From NCBI GenBank assembly GCA_964554365.1, contig CAZKOJ010000004.1, positions 1 through 64,000 on the forward strand: 64,000 bases of DNA, given 5' to 3'. The stretch is from Clostridium_AM sp964554365. Its GTDB lineage: Bacteria; Bacillota; Clostridia; Clostridiales; Clostridiaceae. Positions 25,834 through 34,616 of the stretch are shown here, one piece after another; the stretch's first letter is position 1, and the number at the start of each line of letters is the position of its first letter. The translations under genes and the position numbers were made by a program. The notes under the pieces were generated by a model. That model had not been told where the DNA came from. It saw nothing but the letters and a program-made list of their open reading frames with translations, and searched no databases.

Positions 25834-26790
25834 ATGATAGATTCATATGAAAGAAATATAAATTATTTAAGAATATCTATAACGGATTTATGTAATTTAA
25901 GATGTAAATATTGCATACCTAAAGAGGGGATACCAAAAATAAACCACAATGAAATTTTAAGCTTTGAAGAAATAGAAGAAATAACAAAGGTATTTGTATC
26001 TTTGGGCATTAATAAAATAAGAATAACAGGTGGAGAGCCTTTAATTAGGAAAGATATTTTAAGGTTAATAGAAAATATAGGAAAAATTTATGGGATAAAA
26101 GATTTTGCGCTTACAACAAATGGAATACTATTAAAAAAACATGCCAAAGATTTGAAAGAATTAGGTCTTAATAGAGTAAATATAAGTTTAGATACATTAA
26201 ATGCTGAAAAGTATAAGGAAATAACTAGAGGCGGAGATATTAACCAAGTATTAGAAGGTATAGAAGAAGCTAAGAAGGTAGGACTTTCCCCTATAAAACT
26301 AAATGTGGTTTTAGTTGGTGGATTCAATGAAGATGAAATAGAAGATTTCGTTAAACTAACTGTAGAAGATAGTATAGAGGTTAGATTTATTGAGTTAATG
26401 CCTATAGGACAGGCTAAGGAGTGGTCTTTAGATAAATTTATATCTAATAAGAAAGTACTGGAAAGAGTTTCGGAATTAAAAGAGATTCCAAACCAGGATG
26501 TTTCATCTCCTGCCAAATATTATAAGCTGCCTAATTCAAAGGGAAAGGTTGGACTTATAAACTCAATTTCATGTAAATTTTGTGATAATTGCAATAGAGT
26601 TAGATTAACGGCAGATGGGAAAATTAAACTTTGTCTACATTCTAATGATGAAATAGATTTGAAAACTCCTTTAAGAAAAGAAGAAGATATAAAAGATATA
26701 ATTATTAAAGCAATAAAACAAAAGCCTAAATCCCACAATTTAGAGGATGGAGAATATATAGCTAGAGATATGATAGCTATAGGAGGATAG
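25834..26790 (+). CDS. moaA: GTP 3',8-cyclase MoaA
   Basis: 318 residues from the ATG at 25834. Radical-SAM CNLRCKYC near the N terminus, GGEP motif (TGGEPLIRKD), a second cluster CKFCDNCNRVRLT plus KLCL, and the conserved C-terminal Gly-Gly (AIGG). It carries out the first step of molybdopterin synthesis. A GTG at 25816 is in frame but sits within the purine-rich site; MIDSYERNINYLRIS is the usual family start. It closes the formate dehydrogenase/cofactor region. Confidence 0.94.
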   Translation: MIDSYERNINYLRISITDLCNLRCKYCIPKEGIPKINHNEILSFEEIEEITKVFVSLGINKIRITGGEPLIRKDILRLIENIGKIYGIKDFALTTNGILLKKHAKDLKELGLNRVNISLDTLNAEKYKEITRGGDINQVLEGIEEAKKVGLSPIKLNVVLVGGFNEDEIEDFVKLTVEDSIEVRFIELMPIGQAKEWSLDKFISNKKVLERVSELKEIPNQDVSSPAKYYKLPNSKGKVGLINSISCKFCDNCNRVRLTADGKIKLCLHSNDEIDLKTPLRKEEDIKDIIIKAIKQKPKSHNLEDGEYIARDMIAIGG

Positions 26791-26801
26791 AAAAGTCAAA
26801 G

Positions 26802-26901
26802 ATTCTGAGAATACTTTGTGGTAAGTGAAGAGCCATAACCTGCACATAGTAAACGATGTAAGGGTTATGGCTCTTCACCTACCATAAAATACATCAGAAT
26901 A
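26802..26901. repeat. Large imperfect palindrome after moaA
   Basis: Twenty of 21 bases pair between 26820-26840 (GGTAAGTGAAGAGCCATAACC class arm) and 26863-26883; outside them ATTCTGA (26802-26808) pairs with TCAGAAT (26894-26900). The fold would be a single 100-nt hairpin with a short 22-nt loop. It is not followed by a good T tract. It resembles a small hairpin MITE or a strong transcript-end structure. Confidence 0.6.
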
Positions 26902-26956
26902 CTAACACTTCAGGTGTCTTATCTTTTTCAAACTTTAAAAAAAATATATTTGTATA

Positions 26957-26985
26957 TGTAACCTTTTATATGTTAAGCTTGTCTA
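26957..26985 (+). promoter_or_regulatory. ECF-type promoter upstream of the sigma factor gene
   Basis: TGTAAC (26957-26962), 17 nt, TGTCTA (26980-26985) fits the AAC / CGTC-like pattern of ECF sigma promoters. It lies 32 nt before the sigma gene and suggests autoregulation. Confidence 0.5.
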
Positions 26986-27017
26986 ATTTATGTAACAAGT
27001 AATAGAGAGGTGAGGAA

Positions 27018-27551
27018 ATGAATGATACTGACATAGTTATTAAAGCTCAAAAAGGAGATGATAATTCATTTTGTGAATTGATAAATTGTTACAAAGAAAG
27101 GCTTTACAAAACAGCCTTTGCCTACTTAAAAAATGAAGATGAGGCTTTAGATATTGTAAGTGATACTATTTATAAAGCCTATATGGATATAAAAAAACTA
27201 AAAAAACCTGAATTTTTTAACACTTGGATTACAAAGATACTTATAAATAATGCTATAAATAGATTGAAAAAAAATAAAAAAATTATTTTAATTGATGAAT
27301 ATGAAAAAATTGATAAATTTACAGAGAATGTTTCAGATATAGGTTTGGATATACCTAAGTACATTGATCTTTACAATGCTATTGATAATTTAAATGTAAA
27401 GTCAAAAAGTATAATAATTTTAAAATATTTTCAAGATATGACTATTTCTGAAATATCAAAAGTTCTTGAAATTCCAGAAGGAACTGTAAAAGTTTATATA
27501 CATAGAGCATTAAAAAAATTAAAAATTGATTTAAAGGAGGAATTTGATTAA
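27018..27551 (+). CDS. ECF-type RNA polymerase sigma factor
   Basis: 177 residues with sigma-70 region 2 (NSFCELINCYKERLYKTAFAYLKNEDEALDIVSDTIYKAY) and region 4 (MTISEISKVLEIPEGTVKVYIHRALKKL). Typical length for ECF factors such as SigV/SigW. The next gene begins one nucleotide after the stop codon and encodes a single-span protein, likely its anti-sigma. An ECF-like promoter lies upstream. Confidence 0.9.
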   Translation: MNDTDIVIKAQKGDDNSFCELINCYKERLYKTAFAYLKNEDEALDIVSDTIYKAYMDIKKLKKPEFFNTWITKILINNAINRLKKNKKIILIDEYEKIDKFTENVSDIGLDIPKYIDLYNAIDNLNVKSKSIIILKYFQDMTISEISKVLEIPEGTVKVYIHRALKKLKIDLKEEFD

Positions 27552-28787
27552 ATGGATTTTAAGCCAGAAAATGGATTCGAACAAATAAAAGTTTCGGACA
27601 AACTAGATGATGTAGTGGAAAAAGCTATAAATAAAGCTAAAAAAGATAGGAAAAAGAGAAATCTAAAAACAAAGTTCATTAAGTATAGTATGGCTGCAGC
27701 ATCAATAGCTATTATATGTATTAGCAGCATTAAATATATACCAGTTTTTGCTCAGGCAGTTAGTAATGTTACTATGGGACCAGCCATAAATCGTGAATTA
27801 CAGTTTCATTATGATAAAAACATAGGAACTGCAGTTAAAGAAGGAGTATCGCAGCATGTGAATGAATCTAAAATAGATGAAAATATAAAAGTTACTATAA
27901 ACAACATAGTTGGAGATGATAAAAAATTATTCATTTTTTATACATTAAATGGCAAAATGAACAAGGAAGGACTTAAAAATCTTCTTTTGCAAAATTTTAA
28001 AATAAGTGATGATGAAGATAATACTCTTTTAAATAGTACTTCTAATTATTATTCTAAACTTCCACCTATGTTAAATAATGAGGAAGGAGAATTCCTATTA
28101 ACATTTAATAAAAGATATAGATGCATAGTTACCTCTCTTGGTAATAATATTAAAAATTACGGACAAAATCAGGAAACTTATGGATGCATAGAACTATCAA
28201 CTTATGGTGGTTCTAAAATACCTAATGAATTAAATCTAAAATTATTAAGTTTTACGGAAGTTTATAAAATGAGTTATTCAAAAGAAAAATATGAGGATTT
28301 TCTTTCTGAGTTTAAAAGAAATCCAATGAGCATAAATGGAGATTGGAATTTTCATTTGTATATTGGAAAAAGATTAAAATATGAAAAACCAGAAACGTAT
28401 AGTAATATAAAATTTCATACAAATTATACAGACTTTGATATAAAATCTTTCAAAATATACCCTACACGTATTGAAACAAGAATAGAGTTAGGAAATAACA
28501 AAGTAGACTCACTACAATGTTATTCTATAGGAAGTGTATCTACAAAAAATGGAAAAATAAATAATAACAAATTACCTTATTTAATTGATGAGAAAGGTAA
28601 CAAATATATCCTTTCGGATGATGAAATTAGTGAACTAGATTCTGATAAATGTTTGAATTTAACTTTTGAAAGTTGTTATTTTAATCATTCAAAAGAACTG
28701 TACTTAGTAATAAATCAGTTGAATTATAATGATGGTTCCGAAAATTCAGTACAAAATATTGATGAAATGAAAATAAGAATAAAGTAA
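27552..28787 (+). CDS. Membrane anti-sigma-like protein with DUF4179 region
   Basis: 411 residues: a cytoplasmic N-terminal segment of about 50, one membrane span (YSMAAASIAIICISSI) and a large extracellular part beginning VFAQAVSNVTMGPAINRELQ, the DUF4179 pattern. It adjoins the ECF sigma gene with a shared ribosome binding site (AAGGAGG in the sigma coding end), the usual set-up for a sigma/anti-sigma pair. The signal sensed is unknown. Confidence 0.78.
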   Translation: MDFKPENGFEQIKVSDKLDDVVEKAINKAKKDRKKRNLKTKFIKYSMAAASIAIICISSIKYIPVFAQAVSNVTMGPAINRELQFHYDKNIGTAVKEGVSQHVNESKIDENIKVTINNIVGDDKKLFIFYTLNGKMNKEGLKNLLLQNFKISDDEDNTLLNSTSNYYSKLPPMLNNEEGEFLLTFNKRYRCIVTSLGNNIKNYGQNQETYGCIELSTYGGSKIPNELNLKLLSFTEVYKMSYSKEKYEDFLSEFKRNPMSINGDWNFHLYIGKRLKYEKPETYSNIKFHTNYTDFDIKSFKIYPTRIETRIELGNNKVDSLQCYSIGSVSTKNGKINNNKLPYLIDEKGNKYILSDDEISELDSDKCLNLTFESCYFNHSKELYLVINQLNYNDGSENSVQNIDEMKIRIK

Positions 28788-28805
28788 GAAATGAGGAATA
28801 TTTCA

Positions 28806-29783
28806 ATGGCAAAAAAAACTTTTTCGATAAAAAAAATTGTGGCATTTGTTCTTTATGTGACTTTTTTTATAGGAGTTACTTCCCCGTTTTTTGTATTATA
28901 TGGTCCTTTTAATAATGTAAAAAAGGCCTTAGTAGGTATGGTTCTTGGTTCTAGACATAGATATTTAGTAGAAATGTTTTTATCAAAAGCTTCAATTGAA
29001 GAAATCGCAGGAAAGGAAAAAAATAATACTTCAAAAATTGATGAAGATATTAATAAAGTTAAGATAAAGTATAAAAATGACGCAGAAATAATTAAATATG
29101 ATATAAATACTAAGAAATTTGATGGATATCTTTTAGAAATAAAAGATCCTACTAGAATAAAAATTGCCTATACAAAACATTCAAACAAAGGGCAAAAAAC
29201 AAGTGAAATGGCTAAAGAAAGAAATGCTGTGGCTGCCATTAATGGAGGCTCTTTTGTAGATAAAAACTATGCTGGAGTTGGATCAACCCCAGGAGGATTT
29301 GTTATTTCCAAGGGACAAGTTATATACAAAGATTGTGATGAGGATACTCCAGCAAATGTAGTGGCTTTTACAAAAAACGGAAAATTAGTAGTAGGTGATC
29401 ATAGTATAAATGAACTTAAAGATAAAGATATTGATGTAAGTGAAGCAGTATGTTTCTTGGCGCCTACTTTAATTATAAACGGAGAAAAACAAATAAGGGA
29501 TCCACAATGTGATGGTTCTAATCCAAGGACAGCAGTAGGACAAAAAGAAGATGGTACAGTATTATTTTTGGTTACAGATGGTAGAAAGAACATAGTGAAG
29601 TTAGGTGCAAGTCTTTATGATTTGCAGGAGATATTATTCGACCATGGTGCAGTTAATGCTGGAAGATTAGATGGAGGATATTCAAGTACAATGTATTACG
29701 ATGGTGAAGTGATTAATAGTCCTAATGAATGGGATGGAGAAAGAACAGTTCCTACTGCTTTATATGTAGAACCAGTGAAGTAG
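28806..29783 (+). CDS. Secreted phosphodiester glycosidase (NAGPA-domain) protein
   Basis: 325 residues: N-terminal membrane segment (IVAFVLYVTFFIGVTSPFFVL), then the phosphodiester glycosidase fold of N-acetylglucosamine-1-phosphodiester alpha-N-acetylglucosaminidase: AAINGGSF, NPRTAVGQKEDG, VTDGR, GRLDGGYSSTMYYDG. Bacterial members act on cell-surface polysaccharides or teichoic-acid-like phosphodiesters. The ATG at 28806 follows GAGGA by 8 nt. Clustered with the sigma operon, so it may be part of an envelope-stress response. Confidence 0.85.
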   Translation: MAKKTFSIKKIVAFVLYVTFFIGVTSPFFVLYGPFNNVKKALVGMVLGSRHRYLVEMFLSKASIEEIAGKEKNNTSKIDEDINKVKIKYKNDAEIIKYDINTKKFDGYLLEIKDPTRIKIAYTKHSNKGQKTSEMAKERNAVAAINGGSFVDKNYAGVGSTPGGFVISKGQVIYKDCDEDTPANVVAFTKNGKLVVGDHSINELKDKDIDVSEAVCFLAPTLIINGEKQIRDPQCDGSNPRTAVGQKEDGTVLFLVTDGRKNIVKLGASLYDLQEILFDHGAVNAGRLDGGYSSTMYYDGEVINSPNEWDGERTVPTALYVEPVK

Positions 29784-29845
29784 TAATGAAATGAAAAATT
29801 ATTTTAAATACTGATGTAGATAATTATATAGGGAGTTGTAGTATA

Positions 29846-30928
29846 ATGAATTTATTTAAAAAATTATTAATTTGGAGTGTAATTGCAGTGTTCATTGAAT
29901 CTATAATGTTTTTTTCTCTTGATAGAATTTATGCAAAATCACTTTCAGGTTATAAAGAAGTAAAAAGTGTTCAAAAAACAAGTAAAAAAACATATAATGA
30001 TGTTAAAGTTCCTGAAAATGCAGAAAATATAGAAGTTTCATATGATGGAAAATACATATCTTATTATGAAGATAAGGTACTAAAAGTAGTTAATTCTGAA
30101 GATGGGAAGAGTCAAAGCATAGATACTAGTAGCAATGTGTCTATCTGTTATTTTAAATGGATTCCAGATAGTAATTTGATTTTAATTTGTGAAAAAGATA
30201 ATAAAAATAGAATAAATTTTTATAAATATAATCCTAGCAAAGATAGTAAAATTCAAATAACTGACCACGATATGAAACCATTAATAATCCAAGCTAATAG
30301 TAAAAATGACAAAGTAGAAAATATTGTTACATCCACAGACAGTCATGTAATGTATACAAAAGTTTTACATAGTAATGGTAAAAGTGATATATATAGAGGA
30401 AATGTTATGAATCAAACCGAGAAAATTAAAACTTCTAATAATGAAATAGGTAATATTTCAATGTTAAACCTTGCTTCTGATCTAATATATGAAGATAAAG
30501 AAGAGGACGAAATAAAAAATGTAGTTCAAAATGTAACTAAAAATAAAAAAGGTGAAGAAAAAAAATCAACTAAGATTTATAGCATTGAATTTGATGATAA
30601 TAATAAAAAAGTTTTATTAGGTACAGATGCTGAAGATAAAATATATATAGGAATGCTTGAAAAAGGCAAAGTAAGCAAAATATTATTTGGAGATTTAAAA
30701 ACTCCTATAGATAATTGGAAAAGTTTAAAATTACCAGAAATAACAGATAAAAAAGATATAATTATAACTAAAGAAGGCGACATATATATAAATGACCAGT
30801 CCAAAGGATATGTTAAAAATTTAGTATCTAATACGGAAACAAAATATAATGGGACCTTTATAGGAATACAAAATAAAAATATATATAATCTTTCTGATAA
30901 CAAAGTAAGTAGAACAGCACTAAAATAA
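29846..30928 (+). CDS. Secreted beta-propeller-like protein of unknown function
   Basis: 360 residues; signal peptide or anchor at 1-32. The rest is rich in short repeats of the form YDGKYISYYEDK, FKWIPDSNLILICEKD and EYDDNNKKVLLGTD-like blades that resemble TolB/DPP-type propellers. No catalytic motif is visible. It is the last gene in the row with the ECF sigma factor; a 62-nt gap separates it from the phosphodiester glycosidase. Function unknown. Confidence 0.6.
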   Translation: MNLFKKLLIWSVIAVFIESIMFFSLDRIYAKSLSGYKEVKSVQKTSKKTYNDVKVPENAENIEVSYDGKYISYYEDKVLKVVNSEDGKSQSIDTSSNVSICYFKWIPDSNLILICEKDNKNRINFYKYNPSKDSKIQITDHDMKPLIIQANSKNDKVENIVTSTDSHVMYTKVLHSNGKSDIYRGNVMNQTEKIKTSNNEIGNISMLNLASDLIYEDKEEDEIKNVVQNVTKNKKGEEKKSTKIYSIEFDDNNKKVLLGTDAEDKIYIGMLEKGKVSKILFGDLKTPIDNWKSLKLPEITDKKDIIITKEGDIYINDQSKGYVKNLVSNTETKYNGTFIGIQNKNIYNLSDNKVSRTALK

Positions 30929-30932
30929 TTAT

Positions 30933-30952
30933 TTATCCGATGTATACCACCC
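30933..30952 (-). repeat. Relic of the structured repeat element (right arm only)
   Basis: On the minus strand GGGTGGTATACATCGGATAA matches the right half of copy B (GGTGATAGACATCGGATAA) with two differences. The left half expected on its other side is missing, so it is a truncated or decayed copy. Confidence 0.45.
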
Positions 30953-31079
30953 AAACTTTACAAAGCTAAGACTATTGTCAGCATTGCAGTTAAATTGATT
31001 TAATAAAACACATGATATATAATTATATGCATATTGGAAATTAAGATTAATTTAACTAAAAACATGTAGGAGGAAATAT

Positions 31080-31706
31080 ATGAGTGAAATTGCTAAAAGA
31101 TTAAACCAATGCAGAAAACCTGAAGGAGATTTAGGCAAAATTGTTGTAAATGATATGAATGAAAGCCATTATGAACTAACAGGATGGGGACTTGGAAATA
31201 TAGATATAGAAGAGAATAGCACTATTTTAGATATAGGCTGTGGCGGTGGAAAGACTGTAAATAGGCTAGCTTCTATAACAAAGGGAAAGGTTTTTGGAAT
31301 TGATTATTCCATAGATTGCGTTAATTGGTCAAAAGAATACAACAAAGAATTAATATATAAAGGGCAAGTAGAAATTTTCAATGCTAGTGTAGAAAAGATT
31401 CCTTTTGAAGATGAAAAATTTGATGTTGTGTCTGCAGTAGAAACTATTTATTTTTGGCCAGATCTTATTTCTAACCTTGTGGAAGTAAGAAGAATTTTAA
31501 AACCAACAGGAAAAATAATCATAATAAATGAAATGTATGATGATGAAAAATTTAAAGACAGAAATGATGAATTAGTGAAAAATAGTAATATGAAAATATA
31601 CTCTCCAGAAGAATTAAAAGTGATTATGAATAATGCAGGTTATAATAATATACAAATAGAGCTAAAAGAAGAGAAAAATTGGTTATGTTGTATAGGTGAA
31701 AAATAA
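31080..31706 (+). CDS. Class I SAM-dependent methyltransferase
   Basis: 208 residues of the UbiE/Methyltransf_11 type: motif I ILDIGCGGGKTVN near residue 50, FGIDYS, PFEDEKFDVVSAVETIYFWPD, and LKPTGKIIIINE. Substrate unknown. AGGAGG stands 6 nt before the ATG. It is a single-gene unit ended by a perfect palindromic terminator. Confidence 0.85.
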   Translation: MSEIAKRLNQCRKPEGDLGKIVVNDMNESHYELTGWGLGNIDIEENSTILDIGCGGGKTVNRLASITKGKVFGIDYSIDCVNWSKEYNKELIYKGQVEIFNASVEKIPFEDEKFDVVSAVETIYFWPDLISNLVEVRRILKPTGKIIIINEMYDDEKFKDRNDELVKNSNMKIYSPEELKVIMNNAGYNNIQIELKEEKNWLCCIGEK

Positions 31707-31708
31707 AA

Positions 31709-31752
31709 AAAAGGTCATTAATATAGTAAATTTACTATATTAATGACCTTTT
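31709..31752. terminator. Perfect 22-bp palindromic terminator
   Basis: The two 22-base arms (31709-31730 and 31731-31752) are perfectly complementary with no spacer and begin AAAA / end TTTT, so it can terminate in both directions. Confidence 0.88.
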
Positions 31753-31792
31753 AACTGTATAAATAAAAAAGTTGAAATATTCACTTATTCAC

Positions 31793-31846
31793 TTGACAAT
31801 TATTGTTTACAATTGTAGACTGTAATTGTAGATCTACAATTGTAAA
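31793..31846 (+). promoter_or_regulatory. Promoter and BlaI-type operator of the first blaI/M56 operon
   Basis: TTGACA (31793-31798), 17 nt, TAGACT (31816-31821). Over and after the -10 box lies a perfect 15-bp inverted repeat, GTTTACAATTGTAGA (31805-31819) and TCTACAATTGTAAAC (31832-31846), each arm holding a TACAATTGTA core as in BlaI/MecI boxes. Repression by the adjacent BlaI homologue would occlude the promoter. Confidence 0.85.
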
Positions 31847-31867
31847 CTTAAAATGGAGGAATAAACT

Positions 31868-32254
31868 ATGAAAGATATGCCAAAAATCTCAGCAGCTGAG
31901 TGGGAAGTAATGAAACTTCTTTGGAAGAATAATCCTTTAACATCTGAAAAAATAATTAATTCGCTAACAAATAAAATGGATTGGTCAACACAAACTGTAA
32001 AAACATTTATAACTAGACTTTTGAAAAAAGAAGCAGTAGGATTTGACAAAATAGGTAGAACCTATAATTATTATCCATTAATATCTGAGAATGAATGTAT
32101 AAAAGCTGAAAATGAATCTTTTCTTCAAAAGGTATACGATGGAGCTGTAGGTATGCTTTTTACAAAATTTTTAGAGGAAGAGTCTTTGTCTGAAAAAGAA
32201 ATTGAAGAGTTAGAACAACTTCTTAAAAATAAGAAAGAAGGAAAGCAAAGTTAG
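31868..32254 (+). CDS. blaI: BlaI/MecI-family repressor
   Basis: 128 residues: winged-helix N-terminal domain (SAAEWEVMKLLWKNNPLTSEKIINSLT, WSTQTVKTFITRLLKKEAVGF) and a C-terminal dimer helix pair. In BlaI/MecI, induction cleaves an Asn-Phe bond near residue 101; here the region reads FTKFLEEE, with Lys in place of Asn. It is followed 35 nt later by an M56 peptidase sensor and preceded by an operator. No beta-lactamase gene is adjacent, so the regulon may be the operon itself. Confidence 0.9.
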   Translation: MKDMPKISAAEWEVMKLLWKNNPLTSEKIINSLTNKMDWSTQTVKTFITRLLKKEAVGFDKIGRTYNYYPLISENECIKAENESFLQKVYDGAVGMLFTKFLEEESLSEKEIEELEQLLKNKKEGKQS

Positions 32255-32288
32255 GTTTTTATAGTTAAAAAACAGGGGGATATTAAAC

Positions 32289-34538
32289 ATGGATATCTTA
32301 GTTAAAACTTTTTTATGGGTTCTACACGCTTCATTAACAACAAGTATTGCAGCGATATTAGTAATTTTAACTTTAAAATTATTTAATAATCATATTGGAG
32401 TAAGGCTTCAGCATGCTTTGCTTATTATAATTATAATAAGGCTTATAATACCTGTAAATATTCAAAGCAACATAAGTTTGTTTAATATTTTATTCGGAAA
32501 ATATGAAAATAAAATATTAAACGTTAAAAGTAACACTAATCTTGCTTATGACTTTCTAAGAGAAGGAAAAGTTTACTTGAATGATAAACAAAAATATCAA
32601 ACAGTATCTGAGACCACATCTTTAGAAAAAACAAGTCATAATGAAGAAAAAGTAAAAAAAGAAAATATACTTCCTTATGTTTTGAATATAGCTTCTTGCA
32701 TATGGATAGCTGGATTTTTTATTACAACTCTCTTTTTTTTATTGGTTATATGGAGATTTAAAAGAAAAACCTTGAATTTAAAGGAGCTTACGGATTTAAA
32801 GGTTACAGCTTTACTGGAAGAATGTAAAAAGAAAGCTAATATAAATAGAAATATTCCTATTTATGCTTGTGATAGTTTTAAAAGTCCATGTATATTTGGA
32901 ATTTTAAAACCCAAGGTTTATATTCCTAAATATGCATGCATTACAAAGAATTATAAACAGCTCTCACAGATACTTTTACATGAGCTGATACATTATAAAA
33001 GAAAAGATTTGTTTTATAACTTTCTTGGGACCATTGCTCTTTTGATACATTGGTTTAATCCCATAGTATGGTTTTCAATAAAGAGAATGAAACTCCAAAG
33101 AGAGTATGCTTGTGATGCTTATGTACTTGAAATTTTAGGAGAAGAAGAAGCTATAGAATATGGTATGAATCTTATTAATTTTTCAAAATTGTTTTCAAAA
33201 AATTGTAAAGCTCCACACCTAGCAATTTTTTTTGAAACAAAAAACCAAATTAGAAGGAGAATAGAAATGATAAAAAAGTTTAAAAAAGGATCTTATAGAA
33301 TGTCAGCAGCAGCAGTTATATGCTGTGTACTAGCTGGAGGTGTTGTGTTTACAAATGGTGTAACTGCTAAAGGTATGAAATCTGATACAGCTGTTGCAGC
33401 GATTAAGAGTAATGACTCAGTAAAAAAAGAAAATAGTAAATTTCTAATTGATGCACCAACTAAAAGCTATGATAATATAAAAAAAGCAGGAGAAATTGCA
33501 GGACTTAAATTCAAGGTGCCTGATTCACTTCCAGTGGATTATGTAGTAAGTGATAGTTTTCAGGTTTCTAAAATCTCTGACAAAGACAATGCCTTAAAAA
33601 TATCTTTTGACAAAAAAAAAGGTGGAAAAATTACCAATAGATTCGTCTTTCACGTTTCTAAAGAAAGTATGGAAGAATTTTTAAAGAAGAATGCAGAGAA
33701 TAAAAAGAACCAGAATGTACAAATAGATAATACAGGAAACGATGGAAAAGTTGAATTTAGCAAAGAAGTAATAAATTTGGCAGGAATAAAGGGATCTAAT
33801 ATCACTATAAAAAGTACATTGCCTGGAAATTATCAAGAAATAAGCAAATTTTTTGTATGGCAAAATGAAGGAATGTGGTATAGCATAGAATATAATCAAG
33901 GATTTGAAGGAAGCAAAAATTCTAAAAAATTCATGGATCTTTCTATAGATGATGTAGGAAAAGTTGCATCCTCAATAAAATATGTTGAAGATATAAAAAA
34001 TGTAAATTATTCTGTAAAAAAAGAAGTCTCAACGGAAATTGCTACATTTACAATTTATGATAAGGAAGATTTAAAAAGGGCTAAAGAGCTTTTAGGATTT
34101 GATCCTAAACTACCATTAAATATTAATAAGGATATAACTATAAGAGGTTCAGCAGTAGGAATTTCAGGAAATTCTGATATTGAAAATAAAAGAATTAATT
34201 ATGAACTGGATACATTTTACGACCTAAAAAAAGGTTCATTAACATTTTGGCAAGGAAAAACCTCAAAAACTTATGATGATATAAAGAAAAATGGATATGT
34301 TGAAGTTGAAAACGGATCTGATAAAAGAAAACAGCTAAAAGTTCAGACATTAAAAATTAATGATAAGGAAGTTTTTAAATACGAGGACTCTTTTGAATCT
34401 GAAATAAATAAACAAGCAAAATTAGAACAGTATGTTTGGAAAGAAAATGGATTTTATTGTAGAATTTCAATATTTGCAGAAGTTGAAAATCCAGATGAAA
34501 TAGCTAAAGAATTTGTTAATTCAAAGCCAATAGACTAA
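32289..34538 (+). CDS. BlaR1-like M56 zinc-peptidase sensor with a non-penicillin-binding C terminus
   Basis: 749 residues. Four membrane segments and the M56 peptidase site HELIH (231-235) with a downstream CDAYVLEIL. After the last span (about 335-355) there is no transpeptidase-like SxxK/KTG domain. Instead there are two related extracellular units that begin AGEIAGLKFKVPDSLP and AKELLGFDPKLPLN, like DUF4367-type domains. It would cleave the BlaI-like repressor on receiving a signal, but the signal is unlikely to be a beta-lactam bound covalently. Operon with blaI. Confidence 0.8.
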   Translation: MDILVKTFLWVLHASLTTSIAAILVILTLKLFNNHIGVRLQHALLIIIIIRLIIPVNIQSNISLFNILFGKYENKILNVKSNTNLAYDFLREGKVYLNDKQKYQTVSETTSLEKTSHNEEKVKKENILPYVLNIASCIWIAGFFITTLFFLLVIWRFKRKTLNLKELTDLKVTALLEECKKKANINRNIPIYACDSFKSPCIFGILKPKVYIPKYACITKNYKQLSQILLHELIHYKRKDLFYNFLGTIALLIHWFNPIVWFSIKRMKLQREYACDAYVLEILGEEEAIEYGMNLINFSKLFSKNCKAPHLAIFFETKNQIRRRIEMIKKFKKGSYRMSAAAVICCVLAGGVVFTNGVTAKGMKSDTAVAAIKSNDSVKKENSKFLIDAPTKSYDNIKKAGEIAGLKFKVPDSLPVDYVVSDSFQVSKISDKDNALKISFDKKKGGKITNRFVFHVSKESMEEFLKKNAENKKNQNVQIDNTGNDGKVEFSKEVINLAGIKGSNITIKSTLPGNYQEISKFFVWQNEGMWYSIEYNQGFEGSKNSKKFMDLSIDDVGKVASSIKYVEDIKNVNYSVKKEVSTEIATFTIYDKEDLKRAKELLGFDPKLPLNINKDITIRGSAVGISGNSDIENKRINYELDTFYDLKKGSLTFWQGKTSKTYDDIKKNGYVEVENGSDKRKQLKVQTLKINDKEVFKYEDSFESEINKQAKLEQYVWKENGFYCRISIFAEVENPDEIAKEFVNSKPID

Positions 34539-34555
34539 ATTTAATTATATATTGA

Positions 34556-34599
34556 AAGTAACAAGATTGCATAGTTAATAGTAGGCAATCTTGTTACTT
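34556..34599. terminator. Hairpin between convergent genes
   Basis: A 15-bp stem, AAGTAACAAGATTGC (34556-34570) with GCAATCTTGTTACTT (34585-34599). No strong T tract, but the placement suits termination of both converging units. Confidence 0.65.
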
Positions 34600-34616
34600 G
34601 ATTAGCATAGTTTTCA

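Noticed and set aside
31805..31846. Operator as evidence for beta-lactam resistance
   Set aside because: There is no beta-lactamase or PBP2a gene nearby and both M56 sensors lack a penicillin-binding domain.
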